Shown in pieces: positions 17,835 to 27,640 of a DNA stretch of 64,000 nucleotides. Made by a program: the position numbers and the translations under genes. Positions within the stretch are counted from its first letter, which is position 1. Each line of letters begins with the position of its first letter. Where the stretch lies: positions 188,501 through 252,500 of the forward strand of contig NZ_FOTQ01000003.1 in assembly GCF_900114635.1 (NCBI RefSeq). Reading direction: 5' to 3'. Origin of the DNA: Shimia aestuarii (GTDB lineage: Bacteria > Pseudomonadota > Alphaproteobacteria > Rhodobacterales > Rhodobacteraceae). The notes beneath the pieces are model-generated. The model searched no databases and was not told the origin of the DNA. It was given only the letters and a program-made list of their open reading frames with translations.

Positions 17835-18482
17835 ATGGACATTGATCTGATGTTGAAGGTCTATCCCTTCTTTCTGGAGGCCGCGTGGGTCACCATTCTG
17901 CTGTCTGTTCTGACAGCGATTCTGGGCTTGATCTGCGGCACGCTTGGGGCCGCTGCCCGTCTCTCGCGATTTGCGGTTCTCCGGTTCCTCGGTGCAGCTT
18001 ATGTCAGCCTGTTTCGCGGCACGCCCGCGCTGATCCAACTCTTCATTCTCTACTTTGGCGGACCCCAGATTGGCATTCAGCTGGACGCGTTCGAGGCCGG
18101 CGTGATCGGCCTGGGCATAAATGCTGGCGCCTATATGACCGAGACGATCCGCGGCGCGATCATCGCCATCGACAAGGGACAACGCGAGGCTGCCCGCACG
18201 TTGGGGCTGAGCAGCTGGCAGGCCACTTACAAGGTGATCTTGCCGCAGGCCGCGCGCCTGATGGTGCGTCCGCTGGGTGTGAACCTGAATATGCTGATCA
18301 AGGCCACTGCGCTGGTGGCGGCGATTGCGGTGGTCGAGCTGACCTACACCGCGCAGCGCTATATCGGGTCGACCTACAAGCCCTTCGAAATGTTCCTGCT
18401 CGCGGGGGTTCTCTACATGATCATCATCTACGTGGTCGGCCGTGGCGTTGCCTGGCTGGATCGCAAAGTACAGATCACCTGA
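17835..18482 (+). CDS. polar amino-acid ABC transporter permease 1
   Basis: This 215-aa membrane protein of the HisM/GlnP type has about five spanning segments, a first periplasmic loop with FRGTPALIQLF, and the EAA motif EAARTLGLSSWQATYKVILP that contacts the ATPase. It starts at ATG 17835 with an AAAGGAG ribosome site. The second permease follows 18 bp after its stop, and the two should form a heterodimeric channel with the ATPase encoded at 19173. Confidence 0.93.
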   Translation: MDIDLMLKVYPFFLEAAWVTILLSVLTAILGLICGTLGAAARLSRFAVLRFLGAAYVSLFRGTPALIQLFILYFGGPQIGIQLDAFEAGVIGLGINAGAYMTETIRGAIIAIDKGQREAARTLGLSSWQATYKVILPQAARLMVRPLGVNLNMLIKATALVAAIAVVELTYTAQRYIGSTYKPFEMFLLAGVLYMIIIYVVGRGVAWLDRKVQIT

Positions 18483-18500
18483 TCGGAAAAGGACAGACAG

Positions 18501-19157
18501 ATGGGCCTAGATTTTTCGATTATTCCCAAATACATGGACATCATCCTGCTGGGTGTTGGCTGGACCGTGGGGATTACGGTTGCAGCCGCCTTGCTGAGCT
18601 TTGTTGGCGGCATCATCTTTGCGGTGATCGCCCTTTACGCCCCCTGGCTCATTCGCCAGCCGTTCCGGTTGACCGAATGGGTGTTCATGGGCACGCCGCT
18701 GTTGTTGCAGCTGTTCCTGATCTATTTCGGGCTGGTGCAGATCGGCATTGACCTGCCCGCCTTTGTGGCCGGGATCATTGGGTTGGGGCTGCACTTTGCG
18801 GTCTACAATTCCGAGCTGATCCAGACCGCCATCCTTGCCGTGGACAAGGGCCAGATGGAAGCAGCACGCACATTGGGTCTCAGCCGCACGCAGGCGCTGC
18901 GCAAAGTGGTCATTCCTCAGGCGGTGCGCGCCGTCATCCCGCCGATCGGGAACAACATGATCGCGCTCTTGAAAGACAGCGCGCTGGTGTCAGTCATCGG
19001 CGTCAGCGAGCTTACGCTGTCCGCGCAGAGGGTGATCGGCAAGACCTATCGTCCGTTCGAGTTCTATATCCTCGCCGCCGCTTTCTATTATGTCATCAAC
19101 CTTTGCATGGAATGGGTGCAGCGCAAGATCGAACGCCGCATTTCCATCTCGCGCTGA
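18501..19157 (+). CDS. polar amino-acid ABC transporter permease 2
   Basis: This 218-aa protein is the partner of the preceding permease, with the same fold and a second EAA motif, EAARTLGLSRTQALRKVVIP. The early segment FMGTPLLLQLFLIYFGL corresponds to the FRGTP loop of permease 1. The ATPase gene starts 15 bp downstream, so the three are one transcription unit. Confidence 0.93.
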   Translation: MGLDFSIIPKYMDIILLGVGWTVGITVAAALLSFVGGIIFAVIALYAPWLIRQPFRLTEWVFMGTPLLLQLFLIYFGLVQIGIDLPAFVAGIIGLGLHFAVYNSELIQTAILAVDKGQMEAARTLGLSRTQALRKVVIPQAVRAVIPPIGNNMIALLKDSALVSVIGVSELTLSAQRVIGKTYRPFEFYILAAAFYYVINLCMEWVQRKIERRISISR

Positions 19158-19172
19158 TCCAAGAGGCCAATC

Positions 19173-19943
19173 ATGAGCGAACAGACACACTTTGTCGAAA
19201 TCCGTCACGCCCAGAAATCCTTTGGCTCGCTTGAGGTGCTCAAGGACATCAGCCTGAACGTCGAGCGTGGCCAGATTGTCGGGATCATCGGATCGTCAGG
19301 ATCGGGCAAATCCACGCTACTGCGGGCGATCAACGATTTGGACCCGCTGACCGGTGGCGAGATCTGGCTTGACGGTGTGCAGGTGAACAAGACGCTGCCG
19401 CATCGCCAATATGAAAAGCACATCAACGAAATGCGGCAGCAGGTTGGGATGGTGTTCCAGCACTTTAACCTGTTTCCGCACATGACCGCCCGCGAAAACG
19501 TCACCATGGCGCCGAAGCTGCTGAAAGGCTTGTCGCAAGCCGATGCCGACAAGCTGGCCGAGGAGCAACTGGACAAGGTCGGGATGCTGGAGCGGATCGA
19601 CTATTACCCCTCGCAGCTTTCCGGCGGTCAGAAGCAACGCGTCGCGATTGCCCGAGCCTTGGCCATGAAACCCAAGCTGATGCTGTTTGACGAGGCCACT
19701 TCCGCGCTCGACCCGGAACTGGTGGAAGAGGTCAATATGGTGATGAAAAAGCTCGCCGAAGAGCACATGACCATGATCATCGTCACCCATGAGATGGATT
19801 TCGCCGCCTCGGTTTGTGACCGCGTGCTGTTCATGGACAAGGGCGTCGTGGTTGAAGAAGGCCCGCCGAGCGTACTTTTCAAAAATCCGACACAGGACAG
19901 AACCCGCGAATTCCTGCGCAAACATATTGAGGGTGCGTCGTGA
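19173..19943 (+). CDS. polar amino-acid ABC transporter ATP-binding protein
   Basis: This 256-aa protein has Walker [15 protein letters not shown]-loop [12 protein letters not shown], signature [15 protein letters not shown], Walker [15 protein letters not shown] and switch His in IVTHEMDFA. The length and the FPHMT text place it in the GlnQ/HisP group. Its stop codon overlaps the GTG start of the aminotransferase gene (GTGA), coupling uptake to catabolism. Confidence 0.95.
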   Translation: MSEQTHFVEIRHAQKSFGSLEVLKDISLNVERGQIVGIIGSSGSGKSTLLRAINDLDPLTGGEIWLDGVQVNKTLPHRQYEKHINEMRQQVGMVFQHFNLFPHMTARENVTMAPKLLKGLSQADADKLAEEQLDKVGMLERIDYYPSQLSGGQKQRVAIARALAMKPKLMLFDEATSALDPELVEEVNMVMKKLAEEHMTMIIVTHEMDFAASVCDRVLFMDKGVVVEEGPPSVLFKNPTQDRTREFLRKHIEGAS

Positions 19944-21289
19944 GCGAAGAATCCTACCTGTTCTACCAAAGCCGCAACCCACGCCCGTTTCTGGATCGGG
20001 GTGAAGGCATCTACTTGTTCGATGAAAGCGGCAAACGCTACATAGACGGCTCTTCGGGGGCGATGGTGTCTAATATCGGGCATTCAAACCCGCGCGTGCT
20101 GGAAAAGATCAAAGCACAGATGGACCGTGCGACTTTTGGCTATCGACTGCATTTTCGCACGCACCCATCCGAGGATCTCGCTGCGAAAACCGTCGCCATG
20201 ACGCCTGACGGGCTGGACCGTGTGTTCTTTGTTTCTGGCGGTTCAGAGGCCGTGGAAAGCGCCGTGAAACTGGCGCGACAGTATGCTCTGACACAGGGAC
20301 AATCCGACCGCTATAAAGTGATTTCGCGCTTTCCTTCGTATCACGGCTGTACGTTCGGGGCGCTGGATCTGACCGGGTATGACCCGCTGCGAGAGCCTTT
20401 CGCGCCGATGTTGGAGGGCATGCCCAAGATCGCCGCCCCGGCCACCTATCTGGACCGCGACAACCTGAGCGAAGAGGCGCGCGGTTTGAAATACGCTGAA
20501 CTGCTTCGGGACAAGATCCTTGCCGAAGGGCCGGATAGCGTGTTGGCGTTTCTGATGGAACCCGTCGGTGGGGCGTCCACCGGCGCTCTGGTGGCCCCTG
20601 ACAGCTATTATGGTCGCATTCGTGAAATCTGCGACGAGTTCGGCGTGTTGCTGATCTATGATGAGGTCATGACCGGTGCGGGTCGCACGGGTAAGTTTCT
20701 GGCGGCGGAACATTGGGGGATCACCCCGGATATCGTGGTACTCTCCAAGGGTTTTGGCGCGGGCTATGTCCCGCTGGGGGCTGTTGTTGCCGGTAAGCGT
20801 CTGGTCGAACCGATCCTGGATGCCGGCGGTTTTGCGCATGGCTTCACTTATGCGGGCAACCCCCTGGCTTGCGCTGCTGGGTTGGCGGTGCTGGAGGAGT
20901 TGGAAGACCAGAACCTGATCGCCAATGCGGCTACCATGGGCGTGGTCCTGATGGATGAGCTGCGCGCGCTGATGGATCGCTATCCCTTTATCGGCGACGT
21001 GCGCGGCAAGGGTTTGTTGACCGCGTTCGAACTCGTTTCGGACCGAGACACGATGGAGCCGCTGGAGCCGCGCCTGAACGCCTATGATCGTCTGGTCGAG
21101 CTGGCCTATGAACGGGGGCTGATCATCTATTCCCGTCGCACGCGCGGCGGCACGGCTGGGGACCATTTTCTGATCGCACCGCCGCTGATCATTACCGAAG
21201 CGCAGATCGCTGAGCTGATGTCCATTTTACGCGACTCGCTGGACGCTTTTGCTGCAGAGGTTGGCCTACCACTGGAGGTGGCCGCATGA
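19940..21289 (+). CDS. class III PLP aminotransferase (YodT-like)
   Basis: This protein is 449 aa from GTG 19940, overlapping the ATPase stop. It has the ornithine/acetylornithine-type fold: [37 protein letters not shown]-stacking and anchoring [15 protein letters not shown] with Asp241, and PLP Lys270 in [10 protein letters not shown]. Class III enzymes act on omega- or beta-amino groups. In this operon it is followed by CoA-transferase subunits and a thiolase, so a beta-amino acid converted to a beta-keto acid is the most sensible substrate. It is closest in context to Bacillus YodT. The next gene starts within its stop codon. Confidence 0.85.
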   Translation: MSEESYLFYQSRNPRPFLDRGEGIYLFDESGKRYIDGSSGAMVSNIGHSNPRVLEKIKAQMDRATFGYRLHFRTHPSEDLAAKTVAMTPDGLDRVFFVSGGSEAVESAVKLARQYALTQGQSDRYKVISRFPSYHGCTFGALDLTGYDPLREPFAPMLEGMPKIAAPATYLDRDNLSEEARGLKYAELLRDKILAEGPDSVLAFLMEPVGGASTGALVAPDSYYGRIREICDEFGVLLIYDEVMTGAGRTGKFLAAEHWGITPDIVVLSKGFGAGYVPLGAVVAGKRLVEPILDAGGFAHGFTYAGNPLACAAGLAVLEELEDQNLIANAATMGVVLMDELRALMDRYPFIGDVRGKGLLTAFELVSDRDTMEPLEPRLNAYDRLVELAYERGLIIYSRRTRGGTAGDHFLIAPPLIITEAQIAELMSILRDSLDAFAAEVGLPLEVAA

Positions 21290-21978
21290 GACTGCCGGAC
21301 AAACGCTGTGACATGGCGGCAGCCGTGGCCCATATCAAAGACGGCGATACAGTCATGGTGGGCGGCTTTGGTGTGCCGGGCACGCCGATGGCGCTGATCC
21401 ATGCGCTTGTGGATCATGGTGCCCGTGATCTGACGCTGATCAAAAACGACGCAAATGAGCCGGGTATGGGCATCGACCACCTGCTGCAAAGCGGTCAGGT
21501 GGCGCGCCTGATTACCACCCATCTGGGACTGAACAGCCATGCCATCGACCTAATGAACAGCGGCCGGATCAAAGTGGAGTTCAACGCCCAAGGTATCCTC
21601 GCTGAGCGCATCCGTGCAGGAGGCGCCGGGATCGGAGCTGTGCTGAGCGATATCGGGATCGGCACTGAACTGGCAGATGGAAAGCAGCTCGTCGAGGTGG
21701 ACGGCAAGCCGCACCTTGTCGAAACGGCGTTACACGCTGATTTCGCACTCATCCATGCCGGTCGGGCCGATACCTTTGGCAACTTGGCCTATGTCGCGAC
21801 CGCGCGGAACTTCAATCCGCTTATGGCCATGGCCGCGACCCGCGTGATTGCTGAGGCTGAAACCGTCACACCATTGGGTGCGCTGGACGCGGACGCCGTT
21901 CACACAAGCGGTGTGTTTGTTGATCACGTCACCGAATTGGGTGCGCTTTCCAAGGAATACGCCGTTGTCCAGCGCTAA
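21286..21978 (+). CDS. 3-oxoacid CoA-transferase subunit A
   Basis: This 230-aa protein is family I CoA-transferase subunit A. GDTVMVGGFGVPGTPMALIH is the glycine-rich CoA-binding segment, and ELADGKQLVEVDGKPHLVET with FALIHAGRADTFGNLAY is typical of AtoD/ScoA. The ATG lies in the aminotransferase stop (ATGA). With subunit B it should transfer CoA from succinyl- or acetyl-CoA to a 3-keto acid. In Bacillus the equivalent pair is YodS/YodR. Confidence 0.9.
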   Translation: MRLPDKRCDMAAAVAHIKDGDTVMVGGFGVPGTPMALIHALVDHGARDLTLIKNDANEPGMGIDHLLQSGQVARLITTHLGLNSHAIDLMNSGRIKVEFNAQGILAERIRAGGAGIGAVLSDIGIGTELADGKQLVEVDGKPHLVETALHADFALIHAGRADTFGNLAYVATARNFNPLMAMAATRVIAEAETVTPLGALDADAVHTSGVFVDHVTELGALSKEYAVVQR

Positions 21979-22618
21979 AACCCGCATGATCGCTCGCGCT
22001 GCACGCGAGATTGCTCCGGGCATGGTTGTGAACCTTGGTATCGGGCTGCCAACCAAGGTGGTTGATCATCTGCCACCCGACTTTCCAGTTTGCCTGCACA
22101 CCGAAAACGGGTTGACCGGAATTGGTCCGACCTTGCCTGCGGATCAGGCCAACAGAAACTTAATTGATGCAGGCGGGGCCTATGTCTCGACCGTGCCCGG
22201 CTCGGCCTTTTTTGACAGCGCGACCAGCTTTGCGATGGTGCGCTCGGGCCGTCTGGATCTGACCATGCTTGGGGCATTCGAGGTAAGCCGTCAGGGAGAT
22301 CTGGCCAACTGGAAAATCCCCGGTAAATTCAGCCCCGGCGTGGGCGGCGGCATTGAGCTGGCGCAAAAGGCGCGCCGGGTTGTGATCCTGACCACCCATA
22401 CGGACCGGGCGGGCAACCCGAAGCTCAAGGATGAATGTACCCTGCCACTTACGGCACGGGGTTGTGTTTCGCGAATTTTTACCGAGATGGCGGTCATTGA
22501 CGTCACGCCGAAAGGCTATGCGCTTGTCGAAATTGCCGAAGGGGTCAGCCTTGCCGAGGTCCGCGAAGCGACCGGGGCACCCTTGGTCGTATCCGATACC
22601 ACTCTGCCCGTTTTCTGA
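21965..22618 (+). CDS. 3-oxoacid CoA-transferase subunit B
   Basis: This 217-aa catalytic subunit has the active Glu in HTENGLTGIGP (the family ENG motif), then VSTVPGSAFFDSATSFAMVR and GGAFEV-type strands. I prefer TTG 21965, which has AAGGAA nine bases upstream and overlaps subunit A by 14 bases. The next option is ATG 21986, which has no ribosome site. It forms a heterotetramer with subunit A and produces the 3-ketoacyl-CoA used by the thiolase two genes on. Confidence 0.88.
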   Translation: MSSAKTRMIARAAREIAPGMVVNLGIGLPTKVVDHLPPDFPVCLHTENGLTGIGPTLPADQANRNLIDAGGAYVSTVPGSAFFDSATSFAMVRSGRLDLTMLGAFEVSRQGDLANWKIPGKFSPGVGGGIELAQKARRVVILTTHTDRAGNPKLKDECTLPLTARGCVSRIFTEMAVIDVTPKGYALVEIAEGVSLAEVREATGAPLVVSDTTLPVF

Positions 22619-22626
22619 GGTTGTTT

Positions 22627-23919
22627 ATGCAAACCGAACTCAATAGCCGTTTGTGCGATGCCGTGGATGCGGCGTTTGACCGGCAGGTCGCCTTTCTGTC
22701 TGACCTCACCGCGCATCCGTCGACCCGAGGGCAGGAGCAATCCGCACAGGCTTTCATGGCCAGCGCGTTGGCTGACCGGGGTTATGAACTCGATCAATGG
22801 CAGATCGACGTCTCTGAAATTCAGCACCTGCCCGGGTTCTCTCCGGTGATTGGGCCGTATGAGGATGCCGTGAATGTCGTGGGCACGCACCGTTCCAAAT
22901 CCGGGACAGGCCGCTCGTTGATCCTGAACGGGCATATCGACGTCGTGCCCGCCGGACCGCTGGACATGTGGGACACCCCGCCGTTTGAACCACGAGTCGA
23001 GGACGGCTGGCTTTATGGCCGGGGTGGCGGCGACATGAAGGCCGGTCTGGCCTCGAACCTCTTCGCGCTTGATGCCCTGTCGGCCTGCGGGCTCGCGCCC
23101 GCAGCGGACGTGTTCTACCAATCGGTGGTCGAGGAAGAGTGCACTGGCAATGGCGCGCTCGCTTGCCTCGCTCGGGGCTACACCGCTGATGCCGCACTGA
23201 TCCCCGAACCATTTTCGGAACATCTGGTCACGGCGCAGCTGGGTGTCCTGTGGTTCCAGGTGCATCTCAAGGGGTTGCCGACCCATGTGGCCTATGCCGG
23301 TAGCGGTGCCAATGCGATTGAAGCGGCCGTTCCTCTGATCACCGCGCTGCATGATATGGAACACCGCTGGAACGCGGCGGAAAACCGGACCAGTGACTAC
23401 GCTCATATGGATCACGCGCTAAATCTGAATGTCGGCAAGATCGAAGGTGGTGACTGGACAAGCTCGGTCCCGGCCTGGTGTGTGTTTGACGTGCGCATGG
23501 GGTTGTTCCCGGGGCAATCCATCAACGCGGCAAGGGCCGAGATCGAGCAGGTCATTCTGGATGCCGCGCGGCAGAACGATTTCCTGCGCAACTCTTTGCC
23601 CGAGATCGTCTATCACGGGTTCCACGCCGAAGGGTATGCGCTGTCGCAGGACAGTTCGGTCAAAGCGACTTCGGCGATCGAAGCACTCGAGAACGCCCAC
23701 CGCACCGCCACCGGACAGGGCCTCGTCCGCGAAGCGATCACCGCCACGACCGACGCGCGGTTCTTTGGCTTATATGCCGATACGCCTGCGCTGGTCTATG
23801 GCCCGCGCGCCGAGGCGATCCACGGTTTCAACGAGCGGGTTGAGCTTGAAAGCATGCGCCGCGTGACCAAGGCCACGGCCATGTTCATCGCCGACTGGTG
23901 CGGCGTTGAAAACATCTGA
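22627..23919 (+). CDS. ArgE/DapE-type M20 deacylase (YodQ-like)
   Basis: This 430-aa zinc amidohydrolase has metal site [13 protein letters not shown] (His103, Asp105), [14 protein letters not shown] (Asp136), and [12 protein letters not shown] with catalytic Glu170 and metal Glu171. A lid domain with [20 protein letters not shown] lies between. Start ATG 22627 lies eight bases after the preceding stop, with a TGAGG site. ArgE/DapE enzymes remove acyl groups from amino acids. In the Bacillus yod cluster the homologous YodQ sits with the same aminotransferase and CoA-transferase, suggesting N-deacetylation of an acetylated intermediate. Confidence 0.88.
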   Translation: MQTELNSRLCDAVDAAFDRQVAFLSDLTAHPSTRGQEQSAQAFMASALADRGYELDQWQIDVSEIQHLPGFSPVIGPYEDAVNVVGTHRSKSGTGRSLILNGHIDVVPAGPLDMWDTPPFEPRVEDGWLYGRGGGDMKAGLASNLFALDALSACGLAPAADVFYQSVVEEECTGNGALACLARGYTADAALIPEPFSEHLVTAQLGVLWFQVHLKGLPTHVAYAGSGANAIEAAVPLITALHDMEHRWNAAENRTSDYAHMDHALNLNVGKIEGGDWTSSVPAWCVFDVRMGLFPGQSINAARAEIEQVILDAARQNDFLRNSLPEIVYHGFHAEGYALSQDSSVKATSAIEALENAHRTATGQGLVREAITATTDARFFGLYADTPALVYGPRAEAIHGFNERVELESMRRVTKATAMFIADWCGVENI

Positions 23920-23929
23920 GGATTTGCCC

Positions 23930-25105
23930 ATGCGACAGGCAGTTATCGTTTCATACGCCCGCACACCGATTGGCAAGGCCTATCGCGGTGCGTTCAACAA
24001 CCTTGAGGCCCCGAGCCTTGCCGCCCCGGCGGTCAAGGCCGCGCTGGACCGCGCGCGCCTGAGCAGTGGGGAGGTGGAAGAGGCTGTGTTCGGATCAGCG
24101 CTCACGCAGGGTTCGTCCGGTGTCAATGTCGCGCGTCACATTGTGCAAGCCGCGGGTCTGCCCGACAGCGTCGCGGGTGCCACCGTGGATCGGCAATGCG
24201 CCTCGGGTCTGAACGCCATCGCCATCGCCTCGCATATGGTGCAGGGCGAAGGGGTAGACATCGCGCTGGCCGGTGGGCTGGAGAGCATTTCACTGGTGCA
24301 GAATGCGCATTGGAACGGGTATCGCTACAACGATCCGTCGGTGGCAGAGGCCTATTACATGCCCATGCTGGACACCGCCGAAGTGGTCGCGGACCGTTAC
24401 GGCATCAGCCGTGCAGCGCAGGATGCCTATGCCCTGCAAAGCCAGACTCGTACAGCCAAAGCGCAGGCCACCGGTCTGTTTGCCGATGAGATCATTCCGG
24501 TCACGGCTACAAAGACCGTCGCGGACAAGGCCACCAAGGAAACCCACAAGGAAACCGTCACGCTGACAGCCGACGAATGCAATCGCACGGGCACGACGGC
24601 TGGCGGGCTGGCCAGTCTCGCCGCCGTGCGTGGCGAAGGCATGACTGTCACCGCGGGCAACGCCAGCCAGCTTTCGGATGGTGCGGCCGCGCTGGTCGTG
24701 ATGGATGCGGCAGAGGCAAGCCACAGGGGGCTCGAACCACTCGGCGCTTTGCGCGGATTTGCCGTGGCTGGCGTCGCGCCTGACGAAATGGGCATCGGGC
24801 CTGTCGTCGCGGTGCCCCGTCTTTTGGAGCGCAACGGACTGCGCATGGAGGATATTGATCTGTGGGAGATCAACGAAGCCTTTGCCGCGCAACTGCTGTA
24901 CTGCCGCGATCGTCTGGGCATTCCTGACGACCGGCTGAACGCCAACGGCGGTGCAATTTCCATCGGTCACCCCTATGGCATGTCCGGTGCGCGCATGGTG
25001 GGGCATATTCTGCTGGAAGGACGCAGGCGCGGTTCGAAATGGGGCGTGGTGTCCATGTGTGTCGGCGGCGGACAAGGCGCCGCTGGTCTGGTCGAGATTT
25101 TCTGA
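23930..25105 (+). CDS. acetyl-CoA acyltransferase (thiolase)
   Basis: This 391-aa protein is of the usual thiolase length. The nucleophile is Cys90 in [13 protein letters not shown]. The C-terminal block has [11 protein letters not shown], His in [20 protein letters not shown] and the second Cys in [15 protein letters not shown] 23930 is used because it follows TGAGG and begins with [16 protein letters not shown]. Placed after a CoA-transferase, it should cleave a 3-ketoacyl-CoA to acetyl-CoA plus a shortened acyl-CoA. Confidence 0.93.
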   Translation: MRQAVIVSYARTPIGKAYRGAFNNLEAPSLAAPAVKAALDRARLSSGEVEEAVFGSALTQGSSGVNVARHIVQAAGLPDSVAGATVDRQCASGLNAIAIASHMVQGEGVDIALAGGLESISLVQNAHWNGYRYNDPSVAEAYYMPMLDTAEVVADRYGISRAAQDAYALQSQTRTAKAQATGLFADEIIPVTATKTVADKATKETHKETVTLTADECNRTGTTAGGLASLAAVRGEGMTVTAGNASQLSDGAAALVVMDAAEASHRGLEPLGALRGFAVAGVAPDEMGIGPVVAVPRLLERNGLRMEDIDLWEINEAFAAQLLYCRDRLGIPDDRLNANGGAISIGHPYGMSGARMVGHILLEGRRRGSKWGVVSMCVGGGQGAAGLVEIF

Positions 25106-25115
25106 GGGGACAAAT

Positions 25116-26273
25116 ATGCAGGCTCTTTCATCAGAACAGTTGGATCATCTTGTGGCCCTGCGCCACGCTTTGCACCAATCGCCCGAGGTGTCCGGTGAAG
25201 AGGCGCAGACAGCAGAGCGCATCGTCGCAGAACTCACCAAACTGGGGGCAGACCGGCTTTGGCGCGGGCTGGGCGGGCATGGTGTTGCTGCCGAGTTTTC
25301 CGGGCGCGAGGAAGGCCCGACGGTTCTCTTGCGGTGTGAACTGGACGGATTGCCCATCCGCGAGATCTCGGACCTCCCCTACAAATCGACCATTCCTGGC
25401 AAGGGGCACCTGTGTGGCCATGATGGCCACATGGTGTCAATGCTGGGAGTTGCGACACGGTTGACCACGCGTCCGCAAAAGGGGCGCGTCATTCTGCTAT
25501 TCCAGCCTGCCGAGGAAACCGGCGCTGGTGCTCAGGCGGTGATTGACGATCCACGCTGGCCAGAAATCCGGCCCGACTTTTCCTTTGCCTATCACAACGT
25601 GCCCGGTCGTCCGCTGGGAGAGGTTGGCCTTCGCAAAGGGCCCGGCAATTGCGCCTCACGCGGCATGCAGATCCTTCTTGAGGGCAAAAGCTCACACGCC
25701 GCTGCGCCCGAGGATGGTGTGTCTCCGGGGCCAGCCATGGCGGCTCTGATGGCCGGCCTTCCCGAACTGAGCTGCGGCACCATTGGGGATGAGGCGTTCT
25801 CGCTGGCGACCTTAACCCATGCCCATTTGGGTGAACCAACGTTTGGCATTGCCCCCGCGGATGGCGAGTTGCGCGTAACGCTGCGGTCGATGACCAATGA
25901 ACGTATGGACGCGCTGATGCAAGAGGCGCTGCACAGGGTTGAAAAACACGCTCTGGGGCTTTCCGTCGATATCCTGTGGCATGATGTGTTTCGCGCCGTG
26001 GTGAATGATGTCGAGGCCACCAGCATTGCCCGCACCGCAGCCGGGGCCTTGGGGCAGCGCTGCCGCGAGATGCCGACGCCCATGCGCTGGTCCGAGGATT
26101 TCGGGCGGTTTGGCGACGATGGGGCCAAAGCTGCCTTGCTCTACCTTGGAGCTGGCGAAAATCATCCCCAACTTCACAACCCCGACTATGATTTCCCCGA
26201 TGCCCTTGTCCCTGTTGCGGTGGATCTGTTCTGCCAAATTGTGCAGGACATGCTGGGATCCGAGGCGCAGTAA
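25116..26273 (+). CDS. M20D amidohydrolase (hippurate/IAA-amino-acid hydrolase type)
   Basis: This protein is 385 aa from ATG 25116 (TGAGGGG site). Key blocks are HALHQSPEVSGEE, LLRCELDGLPIRE, the metal Cys/His block GHLCGHDGHMVSML, and QPAEETGAGAQAVIDD with the catalytic Glu pair. M20D enzymes hydrolyse N-acyl-amino acids and related amides. This is the second amidohydrolase of the operon and belongs to a different subfamily from the gene at 22627, so the imported substrate, or a second substrate, probably carries an acyl group. Confidence 0.88.
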   Translation: MQALSSEQLDHLVALRHALHQSPEVSGEEAQTAERIVAELTKLGADRLWRGLGGHGVAAEFSGREEGPTVLLRCELDGLPIREISDLPYKSTIPGKGHLCGHDGHMVSMLGVATRLTTRPQKGRVILLFQPAEETGAGAQAVIDDPRWPEIRPDFSFAYHNVPGRPLGEVGLRKGPGNCASRGMQILLEGKSSHAAAPEDGVSPGPAMAALMAGLPELSCGTIGDEAFSLATLTHAHLGEPTFGIAPADGELRVTLRSMTNERMDALMQEALHRVEKHALGLSVDILWHDVFRAVVNDVEATSIARTAAGALGQRCREMPTPMRWSEDFGRFGDDGAKAALLYLGAGENHPQLHNPDYDFPDALVPVAVDLFCQIVQDMLGSEAQ

Positions 26274-26275
26274 CT

Positions 26276-27391
26276 ATGCGCGACGTAAACCCCACATCCT
26301 GGTGCACCATTCACCGCGACCGGATTTCGCGAAACCTGGAGCTCGCGCTGGGTCTTGTCCCTGACGGCCGCAAGTTTTGTGCGGTGCTAAAGGCCGATGC
26401 CTATGGGCATGGCATTGCGCAAGTCGTGCCCCTGATCCGGGAGCAGGGGGTAGAGACAGTCGGCATCACATCTAATGCCGAAGCGCGTGCTGTTCGCGAC
26501 GCAGGGTTCGACGGCACGCTGATCCGTTTGCGCGCAGCGCGACTGCAGGAAATCGAGGGCGCGCTGGATGATCGTGTCGAAGAGCAAGTCGCCTCAGTCA
26601 CCACTGCGCTGCAGCTTCGCGCCCTTTTGGATGCAGGAAAACTGCGAACCGGTGCCCATCTGGCGTTGAATACAGCGGGCATGTCGCGCGACGCGCTGGA
26701 GATTTCGACGGCGGATGGGCAGAACACATGCCACGAAATCCTTGCCGCCCTTGGGGCTAACATTCATGGGATTAGTTCGCATTTTCCATCCAATGAGCCC
26801 GCACATCTCGGGCAAATCGCGGATCAGTTTCAGCAACAGGCCGCGTGGGTGTTCAAAAACAGCAATCTGAAACGCCGTGAGACGCTGGTCCATGCGGGCA
26901 GCTCACTGACGCTGATCTCGGACGTGGATGTTACAACCGACATGTATCGCTGTGGTGCGATCCTCTACGGGATCTTGCGGCCTGATCTGGGGTTTCGACC
27001 GACAATGGATCTCGAGGCCCGCGTCGTCAGCATGCAGGACTATCCGCAGGGGATGACAGTCGGCTATGACCGCGCGCAATGCCTGTACAGGGATTGCCGA
27101 TTGGCCTGTATTTCGATCGGCTATGAAAACGGGTTCAGGCGCGTTGCACACGAGGGAAGTACTGTCGCGATACGGGATACACTGGCGCCGGTTTTGGGTA
27201 AGATTTCCATGAATGCGATCGTGGCGGATGTGACCGGCATCAGGGATATCGCTGTTGGCGATATCGTCAGAGTGTTCGGCGAAGGCGATGCCGCAGCCAT
27301 CCTGCCCGAACGGGCGGAAACCCAATTCCGAACCATCATGGCAGACCTCTATACGGACTGGGGACAGCGCAATCACCGGGTCTATCGCTGA
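26276..27391 (+). CDS. alanine racemase-like PLP racemase
   Basis: This 371-aa protein has the alanine racemase fold: PLP Lys in CAVLKADAYGHG near residue 43, and TDMYRCGAILYGILRP with the loop contacting the cofactor. A Tyr in MTVGYDRAQ is in the place of the catalytic Tyr. The usual SMDQ motif reads SMNAIVADVTG, an Asp-to-Asn change. It starts two bases after the previous stop and is the last operon gene. There is no signal peptide, so it is cytosolic. A catabolic (dadX-like) or broad-specificity racemase serving this pathway is more likely than the cell-wall enzyme. Confidence 0.82.
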   Translation: MRDVNPTSWCTIHRDRISRNLELALGLVPDGRKFCAVLKADAYGHGIAQVVPLIREQGVETVGITSNAEARAVRDAGFDGTLIRLRAARLQEIEGALDDRVEEQVASVTTALQLRALLDAGKLRTGAHLALNTAGMSRDALEISTADGQNTCHEILAALGANIHGISSHFPSNEPAHLGQIADQFQQQAAWVFKNSNLKRRETLVHAGSSLTLISDVDVTTDMYRCGAILYGILRPDLGFRPTMDLEARVVSMQDYPQGMTVGYDRAQCLYRDCRLACISIGYENGFRRVAHEGSTVAIRDTLAPVLGKISMNAIVADVTGIRDIAVGDIVRVFGEGDAAAILPERAETQFRTIMADLYTDWGQRNHRVYR

Positions 27392-27429
27392 GACACTTTA
27401 GCGCATTGAAGCGACACCCACGGGATGCT

Positions 27430-27640
27430 AATGGCGACCTATCCTCGAAGCGATAGTCCAGGCCGTCGACCTCGTAGCCGAAAATCCGCGAGCGCGCGCC
27501 CAGCACGTCGCCATAACCAAGCCCGGCACCGTCAAAGGCCCAATGGTTGTCACGGTAAATCGTAAAGCCTCCCGCACCGCCGCCAACACAGTTGCCGAGA
27601 CCGGCATAGATACCGCGCAGGGCGTTGACACCGTTGTCAT
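27430..27640 (-). pseudogene. gene fragment, possibly of an N,N-dimethylformamidase large-subunit-like protein
   Basis: Read on the minus strand this stretch encodes FHDNGVNALRGIYAGLG, then HWAFDGAGLGYGD and IFGYEVDGLDYRFED, a coherent protein-like segment. It begins and ends abruptly at the start of the aldehyde-dehydrogenase remnant and near the racemase stop. The text resembles large subunits of the N,N-dimethylformamidase family, but that assignment is tentative. No start or full domain is present. Confidence 0.35.
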
